Source: Ceriagrion tenellum
Taxonomy: Eukaryota; Arthropoda; Insecta; Odonata; Coenagrionidae
Direction: 5' to 3'
Length of the DNA: 64,000 bases
NCBI GenBank assembly: GCA_963169105.1
Contig: OY720636.1
Location: 107,384,539-107,448,538, forward strand
The position numbers and the translations under genes are program-made. The notes under the pieces were generated by a model. It searched no databases, was not told the origin of the DNA, and saw only the letters and a program-made list of their open reading frames with translations. Positions 61,101-64,000 of this stretch are shown in pieces. The stretch's first letter is position 1; each line of letters opens with the position of its first letter.

Positions 61101-63913
61101 CTCTCAAGCTCAGTGGACACCCTGAGGAATCAATCCATCACAAAATGCTAACCTTCAGTCGGTACACCTCTCCTTGAGACTTCTCCAGCTTCTCCTGTAA
61201 TGAATCAGCCTCTGCGCGTGCTCTATCCCTCTCCGCAAGGGAAGCTCTTGCTTCAGCCTGAGCTCTTCGGAGTTCAGCAGATGCTCTCTCAGCTCTTTCA
61301 GTGGCACGGTCCAATTCCTTTGATTCCAATAATTTGAACAGAAAAGTTTGATATTATAAAATCACAAAATAAAAACAAAAGGCATGCTCATACTTCACAA
61401 TGCCATCATGCAAAAAACACAAGGAGAGAAAAGAAATATAAGCAATTTCCAGTCTTTAGTGAAATCATAAATTAACCATATTATCAATAAATGGATATTT
61501 ATCTCAACAATATATACTGATTGCCCATTGAGTACCTAACTCATAATTTCCGACCAAGATTGTTAAAATTATACTTGAGCAGAGGAAGATAAAATCTTTT
61601 TGTGACTTAGTTTCTCTTCAAGAGGGGATTGTCAAAATTTGCCTGTTTAGGAGGTGTAAAGGGTCACAAAAAGAAATTATAATTATCTCAATAAAGTTTG
61701 AATAAGTTGAGATCTCAATGATTTAATTGTATGCATCTCTCCCTCATTGTTACATTTTTCTAATGGTCAGATCTATATGGCCCACCCAAAAGTTAAGTCC
61801 ACACAAAACCTTAGTCTCCTCAATCCCTGAGAGAGGAAATAATTCAGTTTGCAATGCAGTATTAAGATGAATTTGTTTCACTACTTTTTATACTACAATT
61901 GATTTAGAATATTCTTAACAAATATTGCTAATTAATATTAAAAAATATATGTTGACAACTTTTACTAAAACCACTAGATTTATTAAAAAATGTCCCAGGT
62001 TTTGATGTGCATTCACATCATCTTCAGGTAAATGGAGGCCGATGTGCAGGCCTTATATAGTAAACATTACCAGGTGGGGAGAGAGGGGGGGGAAGAGAAG
62101 ACAATACAGGAGGAGGGTGGTCGTGGGATGGTAGGGAGGAGGGGCTAGGAGGACTAAGTGATCCCCTTCGGGTTTCTTTTTCAAACTCTGAGTCGTTCAG
62201 GGGAATGTTGAAAAGGCGGTTAATAAGGGGGTGAAAAGCGGAAAGTTTTTGGAAGTAAGGGTGTCTGGAATCAGCAGGTATGACATGGTCAGTTGGGTTT
62301 TCCCCTGAACGACTCAGAGTTTGAAAAAGAAACCCGAACCATCAAACAGATTGGAGTGAATAACGGCTATCCACTCTCACTAATAGACAAATTAATTCAC
62401 AAGAATAGGAGGAAAAGAGTCGTGGCCAGTTTGTCCAATAATACTGAACCCCCTGTTCAACAATGGCGTTCAATTACCTACTTTGGGAAGATTTCCTCTC
62501 AAGTGGTGCAATTGTTTCCGAAGGACCGTTATAAAGTGGCATTTAAAACACCATATAGTATTAAAAAACTGCTAGTGAACTGCAAGGACCCCATTGAACC
62601 TCAGAAATTAAGTGGCGTATACTTAATGAAGTGTAATGAATGTGGTGGACAGTATGTTGGACAGACTTGTAGAAATTTTGAAATTATACAAATGGAGCAT
62701 AAAAGGAATTTTAGAAATTTGAATTTTAATGGAAGCAACTTCGCCAGACATCTTTTAACCCACGGACATAAAAGTGATTTTACCATGATACCTCTCCATT
62801 TTACTAATGACAGACGCAAGCTGAATGCTTTAGAACAGCTAGAGATTATTAAAAACCAAGTTGACTGTGATAAATTCCTTGTTAATGAATGTATGCTCTC
62901 TGCCTATTCCCCCATCCTCAAAGCTTTAATCCCCTCCTCTTCGTCCTCCTAGCCCCTCCCCCCTACCATCCCGCGACCACCCTCCTCCTGTATTGTCTTC
63001 TCTTCCCCCCCCCTCTCCCCACCTGGTTATGTTTACTATATAAGGCCTGCACATCGACCTCCATTTACCTGAAGATGATGTGAATGCACATCAAAACCTG
63101 GGTCGTTTTTTAATAAATCTAGTGGTTTTAGTAAAAGTTGTCATCTTATGATGGAATACCACCAAGTGAGACTGACTAAAGTGAGTGCTAATTTATATTT
63201 CTATTAATTCTTCAGTGCACAAAAATAGTTGGGCATTGATGATTCTAAACATGCATTTAAATTTACAATTTAAAAATAATACATGCAGGCTTAAGACATA
63301 AAAGTCTACAAAGCCTTCAAGTACGGTTTGTTCTAAAGAAATTTTATCGTTACACATATGGCAGAAATAAATATCAAATAAAATTCTGAAGTCCCTCCAT
63401 TTTGGAAATACCAGCAGCTCAATTGGAAATCCACTTTTCCCCTATTACACATATATTCTCATGCTCCTGTCTTTTGAAAACAATCCAAGAAAAATTAATT
63501 TTCAAACTTAATTTTCTCACATTCATTATCAGATTGAAAAATTTACATGCATTAATGGCAACAGAGACTTTCACATGTTCCCCCATGTGCACTTTTCTCA
63601 ACAGTGCTATTGTGATAAACCAAAGGACTTAGGCAAGAGCACGTCAAAGCAGGATATATCCACTAACTTGTGAGGTGTTGAGAGTTGATCGACCAAATGT
63701 GGCTTGCGATCTCTCAAGATCAGCCCTCAGTCTCTCATTCTCAAGTTCAAGCTTTGCTGTGCGTGCCCTGGCAGCTTCTCGATCATCAACACTGCTACCA
63801 GCTTCTCTCTGTACTTTTTCCAACTCAGCCTTCGACTTGCCCAGCTCTGACTGTGATGCTTCCAACTTGGCTTCCAATTTATCCTTCTCAGCTTGTGCTC
63901 TCTCCAAACGAAC
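18680..63913 (-). CDS. brp: bruchpilot / ELKS-CAST-ERC active-zone scaffold, 17 3'-terminal exons (partial)
   Basis: This gene encodes a giant coiled-coil scaffold of the presynaptic active zone. Fly BRP builds the T-bar, clusters calcium channels and tethers vesicles. Seventeen GT-AG exons with matching phases give 5322 coding bases, i.e. the final 1773 residues and a TAG stop. Nearly all of it is heptad-rich (A, E, R, L, Q). Diagnostic stretches include KLEASQSELGKSKAELEK, LEKSQGEVYRLK, LEKSQEMLLNLQQEL and LLQLVQMTQEEQNAK, all close to fly BRP. The Gln-rich block (exon 33040-33582) matches the fly C-terminal region. Past the point where the fly protein ends, the frame continues into ERIEELEEAL-type and MKQEAL-AISEKDA-type segments known from vertebrate ERC, then into an acidic tail. 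The N-terminal RIM/ERC half and the promoter are outside the window. Boundaries are by eye; the 5' border of the 25.5-kb exon is the least certain. Confidence 0.9.
19148..21647. other. brp intron P-Q
   Basis: 2.5 kb of AT-rich intron. The open frames seen (for example near 20.3-20.6 and 20.8-21.1 kb) have no recognisable protein features. No repeat with clear ends was found. Confidence 0.6.
21648..21795 (-). CDS. brp: exon P: ERC-type QEALESAISEKDAHLALLE
   Basis: 148 bases completing the split Lys, then QEALESAISEKDAHLALLEF and KLRADRDRLMKALHRE. Vertebrate ERC1/2 have MKQEALLAAISEKDANIALL and KREKDRLVQQLKQQ in the same order. Acceptor TTTTAG and donor GTAAGC are both good. Confidence 0.9.
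22809..23110 (-). pseudogene. non-LTR retrotransposon 3' coding end, degraded (intron O-P)
   Basis: The minus strand reads KGRMLGK, then GRG-KKIDIIDKMKNGWKYA, DMKKK and, after a one-base shift, YYRQHWALYM with a TGA at 22809-22811. This is the typical C-terminus of LINE reverse transcriptases (SVVKGRMLGKRGRGRKR...). At least one stop and one frameshift show it is dead. Purine-rich DNA up to about 23.4 kb may belong to the same insertion. Confidence 0.6.
23672..23832 (-). CDS. brp: exon O: ERC-type coiled coil with CATC motif
   Basis: 161 bases, phase 0 start, ending two bases into a Lys codon at GTGAGT. It reads VSKLEQRLMSLQTAHALRC, then ATCRPLLTRLQTLEQKL and SERHTHLQDLARMK. The region corresponds to the ERC stretch KETHLTNLRAERRKHLEEVLEMK. 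The two close cysteines (CATC) inside a coiled coil are unusual. Confidence 0.85.
23833..25452. other. brp intron N-O
   Basis: 1.6 kb of AT-rich intron without long open frames. Nothing coding or repetitive was recognised. Confidence 0.6.
25453..25884 (-). CDS. brp: exon N: ERC-type EALRQSVRITAEREITL segment
   Basis: 144 codons if the acceptor is GAG ending 25885. That choice keeps phase 0 with exon M, but other AG sites (for example before GCAAGTGC) also fit. The N-terminal part is Gly-rich and probably disordered. The C-terminal part, RERDERIEELEEALRQSV then RITAEREITLKEEERRRA, matches vertebrate ERC/CAST (DRIEELEEALRESVQITAERE). It ends AIAEK at GTGAGA. The 3' part is secure; the 5' border is not. 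Confidence 0.8.
25885..27174. other. brp intron M-N
   Basis: 1.3 kb. Short open frames only. If the true acceptor of exon N lies further left, part of the Gly-rich frame up to 25884 would also be intron. It was scanned for an alternative terminal exon resembling the fly GFLKSFF end and none was seen. Confidence 0.55.
27175..27256 (-). CDS. brp: brp exon M: ALKNAQAKLKSQQ micro-segment
   Basis: 82 bases. One base completes an Asp codon, then ALKNAQAKLKSQQATNAQLE and EQRKREE. Fly BRP has ALKIAQAKVKQAQTQQQ here and terminates shortly after with GFLKSFF. In this species the frame reaches a GTAGGC donor instead. Read-through would add 15-20 unrelated residues. Confidence 0.85.
27387..29230 (-). 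mobile_element. pogo/Tigger-family DNA transposon (1.84 kb)
   Basis: The element is flanked by TA (27385-27386 and 29231-29232). Its inverted ends share at least 20 of about 24 bases; both contain TCATGTACCACGC. It carries a pogo-like transposase on the minus strand, broken by a frameshift and a stop. It lies in the brp intron between exons L and M in the same orientation as brp. TA duplication, end structure and transposase together define it as a Tc1/mariner-superfamily pogo/Tigger insertion. Confidence 0.88.
27747..29006 (-). pseudogene. pogo/Tigger transposase, inactivated
   Basis: The frame begins MGKLVVEIMKMNGGKRLRSF with an N-terminal helix-turn-helix (SVREKLKILREAEEIGNHAA) and a CENP-B-like second DNA-binding region. 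A DDD catalytic core follows: IADQTPVYFEMP, MLVLDSFRGH and ILQPLDVCINRPFK hold the three Asp residues. Near 28206 a one-base deletion shifts frame just before WEHRPGALLQ. A TGA at about 27892 stands where the second Trp of WIITSW would be. A further shift separates the acidic end SEDESSAGSASEDSD. So the copy is dead, but by few lesions. Confidence 0.85.
29925..30360 (-). pseudogene. non-LTR retrotransposon 3' coding end with (AAT)n tail
   Basis: On the minus strand TIRTKRISFFGHLIRTLENR and ISKKLWKIYG are typical of the region after the reverse transcriptase of insect LINEs (RxSFFGHLxRM). A second frame gives GRVIPDEERKLQSEQMEKYW. The frame is broken between the two. The 3' end is followed by (AAT)n at 29939-29952 (ATT on the plus strand), a typical LINE tail. 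It sits in brp intron L-M. Confidence 0.6.
30633..30853 (-). CDS. brp: brp exon L: TDRLLQLVQMTQEEQNAK
   Basis: 221 bases, beginning after CCCAG and ending two bases into a codon at GTGAGT. It includes QKQQMLAKG, an Ala/Gly spacer, LAKRLAALEQENEKAKAEAK and TETDRLLQLVQMTQEEQNAK. Fly BRP has TETERLLQLVQMSQEEQNAK some 45 residues from its C-terminus. If the intron is retained, translation stops at once (codon TGA at the donor). Confidence 0.93.
31320..31560 (-). repeat. pyrimidine-rich tail downstream of the PLE fragment
   Basis: A long run of CT-rich sequence on the minus strand. The Penelope-like copy at 62.3-63.0 kb has a similar CT-rich block after its endonuclease, so this probably belongs to the 3' part of the element. 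Confidence 0.4.
31671..31999 (-). pseudogene. Penelope-like element GIY-YIG endonuclease fragment
   Basis: The minus-strand frame LEKPKKYLINRTKDKVDVIN then GLYMLKCDNCSAKYVGQTGR is a GIY-YIG endonuclease with the CxxC insertion typical of Penelope-like retroelements. The catalytic Arg context FKVRAEEH and the later Glu region (DVSEQREI) look intact. The reverse transcriptase is missing upstream (stop before 31999). A C-rich stretch follows on the minus strand (31320-31560), as in the other copy near 63.0 kb. Confidence 0.75.
32357..32391 (-). repeat. hairpin motif likely from a Penelope-like pLTR
   Basis: The minus strand shows a short stem (GACATA/TATGTC) followed by GAAACCATGG and preceded by CACCTTTAAAATG. 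A comparable hairpin, CCTGAAGATGATGTG...CACATCAAAACC, occurs at both ends of the element at 62-63 kb. It lies 0.4 kb upstream of the endonuclease fragment on the same strand, as a 5' pseudo-LTR would. Confidence 0.4.
33040..33582 (-). CDS. brp: brp exon K: glutamine-rich C-terminal region
   Basis: 181 codons, phase 0. After LDLHEANQKLASGSARSS come five near-repeats of EEQRR-M/H (RRQLEEQRRQMEEQRRHMEE), an Ala run, GRGPPPPQQ, and about 75 residues dominated by Gln (CAG/CAA mixed). It closes KKRRKDLEQLEAQLQK. Fly BRP has the equivalent Gln-rich block and KRKEQMDQLEKSLQ. The open frame runs on past the acceptor CACAG to 33657, but that part is intron. Confidence 0.9.
33583..34764. other. brp intron J-K, 3' part
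   Basis: AT-rich intron with only chance open frames. It ends in an (AT)n microsatellite at about 34737-34752. Confidence 0.55.
34765..35049 (+). pseudogene. non-LTR retrotransposon C-terminus, + strand
   Basis: The plus-strand frame reads MGINGRSVLRWFGRVERMDE, then a TGA, then ITKQIYKSEINGSRGRGRPR and KLWLNVVEEIL, ending CKDRSVWRKLLKQS with TAG at 35047-35049. The motifs WFGxVERMDE, GRGRPRK and W are the classic end of insect LINE reverse transcriptases. Only one internal stop is present, so it is relatively young. A (TATG)n-like run follows near 35120-35140. Confidence 0.75.
35260..35559. mobile_element. piggyBac-like MITE (300 bp)
   Basis: Flanked by TTAA at 35256-35259 and 35560-35563. 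The left end CCCTTTCGCTGCGGTCAA pairs with the reversed right end CCCTTTTGCTGCTGTGAA (about 15 of 18 match). The interior repeats variants of the terminal words (AACGTAGCTAC, GTTCACAGCAG). There is no transposase. Confidence 0.7.
35564..37835. other. brp intron J-K, 5' part
   Basis: 2.3 kb of AT-rich intron. No element with clear ends and no coding signal was found. Confidence 0.55.
37836..38165 (-). CDS. brp: brp exon J: repeat unit 2 and RERFQAQLEMLVRELEK
   Basis: 110 codons, phase 0, donor GTAAGT. It starts VVAELQRQLAKAQSAVREAK, repeating exon I, and ends VERERFQAQLEMLVRELEKN. Fly BRP has TERDRFQQQLELLVTELEKS, so the 3' half is secure. The middle is heptad-rich with Gln runs. Confidence 0.9.
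38166..39379. other. brp intron I-J, splits a protein repeat
   Basis: 1.2 kb of AT-rich intron containing a G run at 39134-39143. It interrupts the second copy of a repeated protein segment exactly between AAEK and VVAE, while the first copy in exon I has no intron there. Confidence 0.7.
39380..39637 (-). CDS. brp: brp exon I: Ala/Arg-rich coiled coil, repeat unit 1
   Basis: 86 codons, phase 0. It includes ERLRTEAAEKVVAELQRQLA, and its last residues EERLRAEAAEK begin a second copy of the same sequence that continues in the next exon. The position fits fly BRP EEIEQWRKVIEQEKSRADM but similarity there is low. Confidence 0.85.
39638..41535. other. brp intron H-I with diverged direct repeats
   Basis: 1.9 kb of intron. 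Its 3' half is AT-rich with no signal. The part from 40.67 to 41.34 kb contains the direct repeat described separately. Confidence 0.55.
40945..41310. repeat. ~110-bp direct repeat pair
   Basis: The segment around GAAATCTCAGACTGGC...GGCCGAGT...GATCCC...CTAGCC...CATACTGA at about 40945-41050 recurs at about 41203-41310 in the same orientation with scattered differences. ATCGCCTGGTTTACCA near 40895 also has a partner at 40675 (ATCACCTGGTTTACCA). It looks like a decayed tandem repeat or a duplicated SINE-like unit. Confidence 0.6.
41536..41954 (-). CDS. brp: brp exon H: QENTEAARIEFERM coiled coil
   Basis: 419 bases. Its first two bases complete a Gly codon (GEVERARSAARR). It contains RLARELERSQAHLGQYQENT, EAARIEFERMATELERLHER and QLEKSQEMLLNLQQEL. 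Fly BRP has KQQENTESTRIEFERMGAEL and LQLEKSQEILMNFQKEL. It ends EEIQR at a GTGAGA donor. Confidence 0.93.
42032..45189. mobile_element. putative piggyBac-like element (3.16 kb), no intact transposase
   Basis: TTAA at 42028-42031 and 45190-45193 bounds ends that both start CCCTTT. Subterminal words pair in inverted orientation: GGACGTTCTGTAGCGTCC at 42171-42188 and GGACGTTCTAGAACGTCC at about 45018-45035, the latter a perfect palindrome. Outer similarity beyond six bases is weak. No transposase frame was found inside, but a GC-richer block (43.9-44.3 kb) is of unknown origin. Size and ends would suit a decayed autonomous piggyBac. Confidence 0.45.
45975..46237. mobile_element. hAT-type MITE with perfect 8-bp TSD
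   Basis: The 8-bp direct duplication TCTCCAAC flanks the element at 45967-45974 and 46238-46245. Termini are CAGAGACGGATTT and, reversed, CAGAGCTGGATTT. Subterminal GCCCTGGGCTAT words are also mirrored. An 8-bp duplication and CAG-starting ends are typical of hAT elements. The 263-bp interior has no transposase. Confidence 0.82.
46246..49657. other. brp intron G-H, 5' part
   Basis: 3.4 kb of AT-rich intron. Open frames are short and unrecognised. No repeat boundaries were found. Confidence 0.5.
49658..50757 (-). CDS. brp: brp exon G: 1.1-kb coiled-coil exon
   Basis: The largest exon, 1100 bases. It completes the split Arg, starts SQGEVYRLQNKLECAEAEKE, and ends in phase 1 after RLEAEVARLT. 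It is nearly uninterrupted heptads rich in Arg, Ala and Glu, and markedly GC-rich compared with the surrounding introns. Two RRSPA motifs (in EGRRSPAD and RDRRSPAAIE) break the helix and are possible proline-directed phosphorylation sites. It corresponds to the fly segment beginning AQNEIYRLQSRCDTAEADRA, but is more Ala/Arg-rich. Confidence 0.92.
50758..52894. other. brp intron F-G
   Basis: 2.1 kb of AT-rich intron. A 100-residue open frame at 52.2-52.5 kb on the plus strand shows no family features. Nothing else was recognised. Confidence 0.55.
52895..53034 (-). CDS. brp: brp exon F: MERDDTLTEVDILKEKLEKS
   Basis: 140 bases, starting in phase 0 and ending with a split Arg codon. It reads MERDDTLTEVDILKEKLEKS and later NKEFERMLEKYDR. 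Fly BRP has MERDDAVTEVEILKEKLDKA and NKEFEKMLEKYDRAQ. The short exon lies between long introns and does not appear as a long open frame. Confidence 0.9.
54776..55544. mobile_element. element with CCCACRCAGCAC termini
   Basis: The left end is CCCACGCAGCACGCAAACATTCG and the right end, reversed, begins CCCACACAGCAC and soon reaches AACATTCGGAGA. The first ~12 bases and the later AACATTCG are shared, so these are terminal inverted repeats. The ~770-bp interior includes a 155-residue plus-strand frame (55135-55602) that runs past the right end and resembles no family I know. The target duplication is unclear. The class is unassigned. Confidence 0.5.
55924..56035 (-). pseudogene. possible relic of a duplicated brp exon
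   Basis: On the minus strand an open stretch reads KLAQGRAELGVNTQGEIYEV, then DKLREAQSEASEVAQLEN. It resembles the start of exon G (SQGEVYRLQNKLECAEAEKE) and the exon B/C junction. It lies between exons E and F, but no convincing donor is seen at its 3' end and its phase does not fit. A decayed duplicate exon is the likely reading; chance similarity is possible. Confidence 0.35.
56040..59364. other. brp intron E-F, 5' part
   Basis: 3.3 kb of AT-rich intron. A pyrimidine-rich stretch at 56.06-56.30 kb gives only chance frames. Nothing else was recognised. Confidence 0.5.
59365..59553 (-). CDS. brp: brp exon E: coiled coil, MQTDLNILQERLDK segment
   Basis: 63 codons, phase 0. It includes KAQRDRDNMQTDLNILQERL, close to fly BRP KAARDREAMQTDLEVLKERY, and ends MQKLQ. 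A 6.3-kb intron follows, the second largest of the gene in this window. Confidence 0.9.
59750..59902 (-). CDS. brp: brp exon D: coiled coil, VQSQLDKAQGQATRLQKE segment
   Basis: 51 codons, phase 0. It reads LQMEKEKQGYDFESVQSQLD, then KAQGQATRLQKEREAAQLEA. It matches fly BRP YDNLQSQLDKALGQAARMQKERE. Acceptor TTTAG and donor GTAGAG are both visible. Confidence 0.92.
60311..60577 (-). CDS. brp: brp exon C: coiled coil, ELERSQATLGKAQ segment
   Basis: 89 codons, phase 0, donor GTGAGT at 60310. It begins ARLENAQSERESGQEELE and contains ELERSQATLGKAQLAQEKLQ and SLDKAQSDADQLQERLDKAQ. Fly BRP has ERTQATLGKSQLQHEKLQ and SLDKAQNEVDHLQDKLDKA at the same place. Confidence 0.92.
60578..61152. other. brp intron B-C
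   Basis: 575 bases of AT-rich intron with no feature apart from splice signals. Confidence 0.6.
61153..61317 (-). CDS. brp: brp exon B: ELDRATERAERASAEL segment
   Basis: 55 codons, phase 0 at both ends. It starts ELDRATERAERASAELRRAQ and ends LQEKLEKSQGEVYRLK. It is almost colinear with the fly BRP segment ELDRAQERADKASAELRR...KLEKSQGEVYRLK. A continuous parallel coiled coil is predicted from its heptads. Confidence 0.92.
61953..63143. mobile_element. Penelope-like element arranged as inverted repeat
   Basis: Left arm 61953-62160 is the reverse complement of right arm about 62935-63143 (3' untranslated part and tail). A second inner pair, 62166-62210 against 62298-62335, mirrors coding sequence. 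Read on the minus strand, the left part carries the end of a reverse transcriptase (SRHPYFQKLSAFHPLINRLF, NIPLNDSEFEKETR), a deletion of the endonuclease, then the tail. The right part is a plus-strand copy with the endonuclease. It is thus two head-to-head 5'-truncated copies, or a natural inverted form, within brp intron A-B. Confidence 0.75.
62298..62952 (+). pseudogene. Penelope-like RT end plus GIY-YIG endonuclease
   Basis: An open frame of about 218 residues ends in a Ser run and TAG. It begins in the RT-to-endonuclease linker (PLNDSEFEKETRTIKQIG) and has the endonuclease GVYLMKCNECGGQYVGQT with the CxxC insertion. Where other copies have FKxRxxEH, this one has FEIIQMEH, so the conserved catalytic Arg appears replaced. 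The Glu region (NALEQLEIIKN) is present. The reverse transcriptase core is absent. The frame is open but the product is unlikely to be an active enzyme. Confidence 0.75.
63144..63667. other. brp intron A-B, 5' part
   Basis: About 520 bases of AT-rich intron next to the exon A donor. No element seen. Confidence 0.55.
63668..63913 (-). CDS. brp: brp exon A (first in window): KLEASQSELGKSK segment
   Basis: 82 codons, phase 0 at both ends, acceptor CAG before 63913 and donor GTTAGT. It begins VRLERAQAEKDKLEAKLEAS and ends RSTLNTSQ. The segments SELGKSKAELEK, TAKLELENERL and the TFGR motif correspond closely to fly BRP, including the FGRTTMTTSQ site just before the next exon. This is the strongest single identification of the locus. 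The missing upstream part should hold the ERC-like N-terminal half. Confidence 0.92.
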
Positions 63914-64000
63914 CTGAAATTCCAGAAAGTATTCCAGTTCTTACAATAAAGAACCACACTTAAGTCATTAAATGAGAAGCCATCGAATGAATTCAAGACA

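Overview
The window is nuclear DNA of an arthropod, most likely a winged insect other than a fly. It is AT-rich, with spliced genes, long introns and many degraded transposable elements. Two genes could be reconstructed from splice sites and reading frame, and they converge tail to tail. No RNA gene, CRISPR array or prokaryotic feature was found.

Left end (1-5.3 kb, + strand): after a fold-back repeat, three exons (2406-2650, 4257-4397, 5157-5289) form the 3' end of a cysteine-rich secreted-factor gene. It reads as a PDGF/VEGF-related factor (insect Pvf family). Exon phases match across both introns. The 5' exons, including most of the cystine-knot domain, lie beyond the left edge.

Middle (5.3-18.7 kb): an intergenic stretch with MITEs, simple repeats and retroelement relics. 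No gene was found in it.

Right three quarters (18.7-63.9 kb, - strand): seventeen exons, all in compatible phase, encode the last 1773 residues of a very long coiled-coil protein. The protein is the insect active-zone scaffold Bruchpilot (BRP), the ELKS/CAST/ERC orthologue. Exons 63.9-27.2 kb follow fly BRP closely, from its central coiled coil to the Gln-rich C-terminal region. Instead of stopping where fly BRP stops, the frame continues through four more exons (25.9-18.7 kb). Three of these carry the C-terminal coiled coil typical of vertebrate ERC proteins, and the last is a disordered acidic tail ending in a possible PDZ ligand. So this locus appears to encode a BRP plus ERC composite C-terminus. 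The 5' exons lie beyond the right edge.

The brp introns hold a 1.84-kb pogo/Tigger transposon with a broken transposase, Penelope-like GIY-YIG fragments (one arranged as an inverted repeat), several non-LTR retrotransposon 3' ends, a hAT MITE with a perfect 8-bp target duplication, TTAA-flanked piggyBac-like elements, and an element with CCCACRCAGCAC ends. Gene assignments rest on remembered family sequences and on splice logic, not on searches.
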